A stretch of DNA of 64,000 bases. Origin: an uncultured Fluviicola sp. (GTDB taxonomy: Bacteria; Bacteroidota; Bacteroidia; Flavobacteriales; Crocinitomicaceae). Where the stretch lies: NCBI RefSeq assembly GCF_946478805.1, contig NZ_CAMLDC010000004.1, positions 124,001-188,000 on the forward strand, given 5' to 3'. Shown piece by piece: positions 61,250 through 64,000 of this stretch. The notes below the pieces were generated by a model. That model saw only the letters and a program-made list of their open reading frames with translations, had not been told where the DNA came from and ran no database searches. Position numbers and translations under genes: made by a program. Each line of letters starts with the position of its first letter. The stretch's first letter is position 1.

Positions 61250-61819
61250 GAATAAATCCTCCATTCCATCCAATTCGGAGAAATCCTTCAGAAGAAGCGC
61301 CAAATCAGTCAGAAGGGCATCTTTTTGGTCATCTCTTTGTTCTGTTTGACCAAAATATTCGGTCAATAAGAGTTGCGATTCCAAAATAGCTGATTCCGGT
61401 GCCACGGTTTCAAAATTTTCTATCAATGTAATTGCTTCAAGAGCATCCAGGAAATTCCCTTCGATCCCGAATAATACGAAATCTGCCAAATAATCGGAGA
61501 AATCCAGTTTCGAGTTCCAAAAAGCAGTTACCAGTTTTCTGCGCAAATGTACGTTCAACGGATTTTTAAAAGCCTCCATTAAAGGTTCAATAGATGGAGT
61601 ATCCTTTAAACTTTGGAACAAATCCATCACCAAGACCTCATTTTCATCTGATAAACCCGATCTCCATACCTCTATGATCGGTTCAATAACACTTGCATGA
61701 CCATGAACAGCAAACGCCTTGATGGCACCGGCGATCTTCAATTCATCCTTGCTCTGCAAATCACTCAACAGCTGGCCTATCTTTAACTTATCCTGTTTAT
61801 TCAAATCGCTTTTTGACAC
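61241..61819 (-). CDS. HEAT-repeat-like hypothetical protein
   Basis: A 192-residue acidic, cytosolic, helical protein. Repeated helical pairs with Pro at the turn (KIAGAIKAFAVHGHASVIEPIIEVWRSG, LFQSLKDTPSIEPLMEAFKNP, LVTAFWNSKLDFSDYLADFVLFG) indicate HEAT-like repeats, which bind partner proteins. Family not recognised at gene level. Overlaps the deoxynucleoside kinase 3' end by nine bases on the opposite strand. Confidence 0.75.
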   Translation of the reverse strand: MSKSDLNKQDKLKIGQLLSDLQSKDELKIAGAIKAFAVHGHASVIEPIIEVWRSGLSDENEVLVMDLFQSLKDTPSIEPLMEAFKNPLNVHLRRKLVTAFWNSKLDFSDYLADFVLFGIEGNFLDALEAITLIENFETVAPESAILESQLLLTEYFGQTEQRDDQKDALLTDLALLLKDFSELDGMEDLFLE

Positions 61820-61854
61820 CTGATTATTTTTTTTACAAAAGTACGAAATACCAC

Positions 61855-61862
61855 TATCTTTG
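61855..61862 (+). promoter_or_regulatory. -7 promoter element close to the substrate-binding lipoprotein start
   Basis: TATCTTTG, exact consensus, seven bases before the ATG at 61870, giving a predicted leader of only a few bases. Confidence 0.5.
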
Positions 61863-61869
61863 ACCTACT

Positions 61870-62727
61870 ATGAATTGGAAGATTTACGTCCTTTTTTCAG
61901 GACTCTCTATCGGGCTCAACTCCTGCGTTTTGGATGAGGCAAAACCAAGTATCCATGAAAAAGTTGTGGTGTATACCGATTTTTACTGTCCGGCTGACAG
62001 TTTATTCATCCAGGAATTCGAGCAATCCAAAAAGATTTCTGTCCAGGTAGTTTATCAGGAAAAGGACGAAATTGCCAGATTAATTCAGAAAAACAAGTTC
62101 AATACCGGAATTGATGTACTTATATTGTCTTCCGATAGTTTAAGGGAAACATTGTATAACCAAAGCCTGTTCAGTCAGTTGCGGGATCGTCGTTTTTTCA
62201 GGAATATGGATCGGCAGTTTAACAACAACCACGGTTACTGGGTTCCGATCTGTCATAATCCGCTCGTTCTTGTCACTCAGAAGGATTCAAGTGCACACTG
62301 TTCCAATCTGAATTGGGATAACTTAAAAAGAGATAGCATCCATCCCAAGATTGAAGTCGAATCCAATTTGAATGCTTATTTGATGAAATTGGCGAAAACA
62401 ACCAAGTTTTCAAGCATTGCCAAAAGTAAAAGCCCTGCAAACCCGAAATACGGCATTTACACTTTGAGCCAGATTGCCGCGTTTTCAGACAAGGATTTTC
62501 ACTTCGAGAAATCCAATTGTTTTTATTTCCTGGTGGAAAACCAACGTTTCATGACAAATTTCACGAGTATCAGTTTGTATAAACACAGTAGAAACAAAGT
62601 CGCTGCCCAGCAGTTTATCGAATTCTTTTGCAGGTATCAACATCAGATAGCATCCAATAGAAATCAACTGTCCACCTTCAAAACAATACAACCAAATTTT
62701 TTAATCCGTGGACTTGAAATTCATTAA
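61870..62727 (+). CDS. Extracellular solute-binding lipoprotein, type 2 periplasmic-binding fold
   Basis: A 285-residue lipoprotein (lipobox LNSC, lipidated Cys19). KVVVYTDFYCPADSLFIQEFEQSKKISVQVVYQEKDEIARLIQKNKFNTGIDVLILSS resembles ABC substrate-binding proteins of the Fbp/iron or sulfate group; GYWVPICHNPLVLV and KHSRNKVAAQQFIEFFCRYQHQ are the hinge and C-terminal lobe segments. No permease or ATPase gene is nearby. Several Tyr/His could bind a metal, but ligand is unknown. Confidence 0.75.
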   Translation: MNWKIYVLFSGLSIGLNSCVLDEAKPSIHEKVVVYTDFYCPADSLFIQEFEQSKKISVQVVYQEKDEIARLIQKNKFNTGIDVLILSSDSLRETLYNQSLFSQLRDRRFFRNMDRQFNNNHGYWVPICHNPLVLVTQKDSSAHCSNLNWDNLKRDSIHPKIEVESNLNAYLMKLAKTTKFSSIAKSKSPANPKYGIYTLSQIAAFSDKDFHFEKSNCFYFLVENQRFMTNFTSISLYKHSRNKVAAQQFIEFFCRYQHQIASNRNQLSTFKTIQPNFLIRGLEIH

Positions 62728-62815
62728 GTTTTGCTAAGTAACTTAAAATTAATTTGTTAAATTTTAAAGAGTATTTTAAATTTAGATTATATTTAGACAA
62801 ACTTACGCTACTATT

Positions 62816-63277
62816 ATGAATTCTACCGTGCTCATCAATACGGATCGAATACTATTAAACCCCGATAACCGTAAACAGACCTTTGGACTTCTTGTCATCT
62901 CTTATTTGATGGTAAGTGGGTTATTTCTGGCTCTTTCGATTCAATTAACCGATCATTTTTCCATCCCCTTATTAACTGCCCTGAGTCTCGCAATTCTTTT
63001 CACTATCTGGGTGAAGATCATTCGTGTCACTTTGGCAACGGGATATATTAAAAGTGATGTAGTGATCCTTAAACTACTTTCCGAACGTTCGTATGTATTG
63101 GAATTTATCTGCATCAAAAAGGCGCGTTCATTTTCCCTATTGGGCATATCAATCACCTTGTTGAAATTCAAATTTGACGGAGTTGTCTATCACACCATTC
63201 TATGCGGGAAACCTATGCAGGGTGGAACCATTGAAGCCGTTCTGAAACAGCACAAAAAGGCTCATAAAGAGAGTTTC

Positions 63278-63295
<18 letters not shown>
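62816..63295 (+). CDS. Small membrane protein with two transmembrane helices
   Basis: A 159-residue protein with two adjacent hydrophobic helices (about residues 23-42 and 50-70) followed by a cytosolic PH-like beta-domain (GYIKSDVVILKLLSERSYVLEFICIKKARSFSLLGISITLLKFKF) and a basic C-terminus (KQHKKAHKESFKKGKP). Family not recognised. Its last codons and its stop lie inside the opposite-strand rnpB gene (P1 helix and U-tract). Confidence 0.7.
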
Positions 63296-63695
<400 letters not shown>

Positions 63696-63699
63696 GATG

Positions 63700-63707
63700 C
63701 AAAATTA
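63700..63707 (-). promoter_or_regulatory. -7 promoter element of rnpB
   Basis: On the minus strand TAATTTTG, an exact consensus match, lies immediately before the RNA 5' end, between rnpB and the stop codon (63711-63713) of the upstream gene. Confidence 0.65.
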
Positions 63708-63710
63708 CGC

Positions 63711-64000
63711 TTATTTAATGAATTTTACGGATGTATATCCGGTTGAAAACAAAACAACCAGGGAATAAGCTCCGGAAGCCAATTGAGAAACATCAATTAC
63801 CTGATCTTTGGAAGTTCCGGAAACTTTACTCCAAACTCTTCCTGAAGCATCTACTATGCAGAAACTTTTTGCTAATTCCGGGGTTGAAACGTGTAATTCA
63901 TTCACTACCGGATTCGGATAAAACGAAACATTCAATGTTGCTTCAGTCAATCCCAAACCATTAAAATTATCCCGGTATTCGACGGCTGTAACTGTTTCAT
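63711..64000 (-). CDS. Type IX-secreted protein, C-terminal sorting domain (gene starts beyond window)
   Basis: The frame is open to the window edge (ETVTAVEYRDNFNG..., then LTEATLNVSFYPNPVVNELHVSTPEL), so only the last 96 residues are seen. FYPNPVVNELHV, KSFCIVDASGRVW, QVIDVSQLASGAYSLVVLF and a final KFIK are the type A CTD that directs cargo through the type IX secretion system to the cell surface. The function of the missing main part is unknown. Presence of this tail implies a T9SS and hence gliding- or secretion-competent Bacteroidota. Confidence 0.93.
   Translation of the reverse strand, partial: ETVTAVEYRDNFNGLGLTEATLNVSFYPNPVVNELHVSTPELAKSFCIVDASGRVWSKVSGTSKDQVIDVSQLASGAYSLVVLFSTGYTSVKFIK

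Overview
The window is chromosomal DNA of a Bacteroidota bacterium, most likely a flavobacterium-like member (order Flavobacteriales, possibly close to Fluviicola/Crocinitomicaceae; the genus is inference). Support comes from TAnnTTTG-type -7 promoter elements with little Shine-Dalgarno signal, a type IX secretion C-terminal sorting domain at the right edge, a DnaQ-like exonuclease fused to DNA polymerase III alpha, tandem DUF1573 lipo/periplasmic proteins, a LytTR response regulator paired with a TPR histidine kinase, and a bacterial GH3 protein. Most of the window is ordinary, densely packed housekeeping sequence. I see no rRNA, tRNA, CRISPR array, insertion sequence, prophage or integrase.

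Layout. 1-3.1 kb: end of a photolyase gene, a carboxypeptidase-regulatory-like protein and guaB. 3.3-7.7 kb: two exported parvulin-type prolyl isomerases and a MoxR ATPase. 7.8-12.7 kb: a lipoprotein, a SirB1-like transglutaminase-core protein, a prolyl oligopeptidase and a MORN-repeat lipoprotein. 12.8-19.0 kb: a stress/regulation cluster with two AraC regulators around a TetX-like flavin monooxygenase and a group 2 truncated haemoglobin, followed by an S41 peptidase and an Ada-like alkyl-DNA repair regulator. 19.2-23.6 kb: the 1462-residue polymerase. 23.8-25.7 kb: four DUF1573 paralogues in tandem. 25.8-28.9 kb: def with a coupled lipoprotein, ruvX, dapD and a small lipoprotein. 29-30 kb: a barrel protein with a coiled-coil tail.

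30-39 kb: two unrelated-type aconitases (mitochondrial type and AcnB type) flank a 3.9-kb pocket of small, AT-rich accessory genes, including a 181-residue protein with a possible R-S-E ADP-ribosyltransferase pattern and an XRE repressor. 39-42 kb: an unknown exported protein and the rpsF-rpsR-rplI operon. 42.3-45 kb: a duplicated Cys-rich lipoprotein with a TlpA-like thioredoxin protein and a second lipoprotein. 45-50 kb: a Bcp peroxiredoxin with an overlapping YCII lipoprotein, an SRPBCC protein and a two-component system. 50-52.7 kb: VOC protein, HldD, a eukaryote-like 6-pyruvoyl-tetrahydropterin synthase and FolE. 52.7-56.3 kb: an intact transglutaminase-like protein translationally coupled to a related protein that has lost the catalytic cysteine. 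56.3-63.3 kb: BI-1 family protein, YugP-like protease, a 46-residue His-rich membrane protein, GH3, deoxynucleoside kinase, an orphan substrate-binding lipoprotein. The window closes with rnpB (RNase P RNA, minus strand) and the 3' end of a type IX-secreted protein gene.

Start codons were moved downstream from the longest open frame wherever a later start restores a signal peptide, a family N-terminus or a sensible distance to the upstream gene. The strongest candidates for something not yet described are the ADP-ribosyltransferase-like protein in the aconitase pocket, the Cys-rich lipoprotein/TlpA trio and the active/inactive transglutaminase pair. None of these assignments has been tested by a search here.
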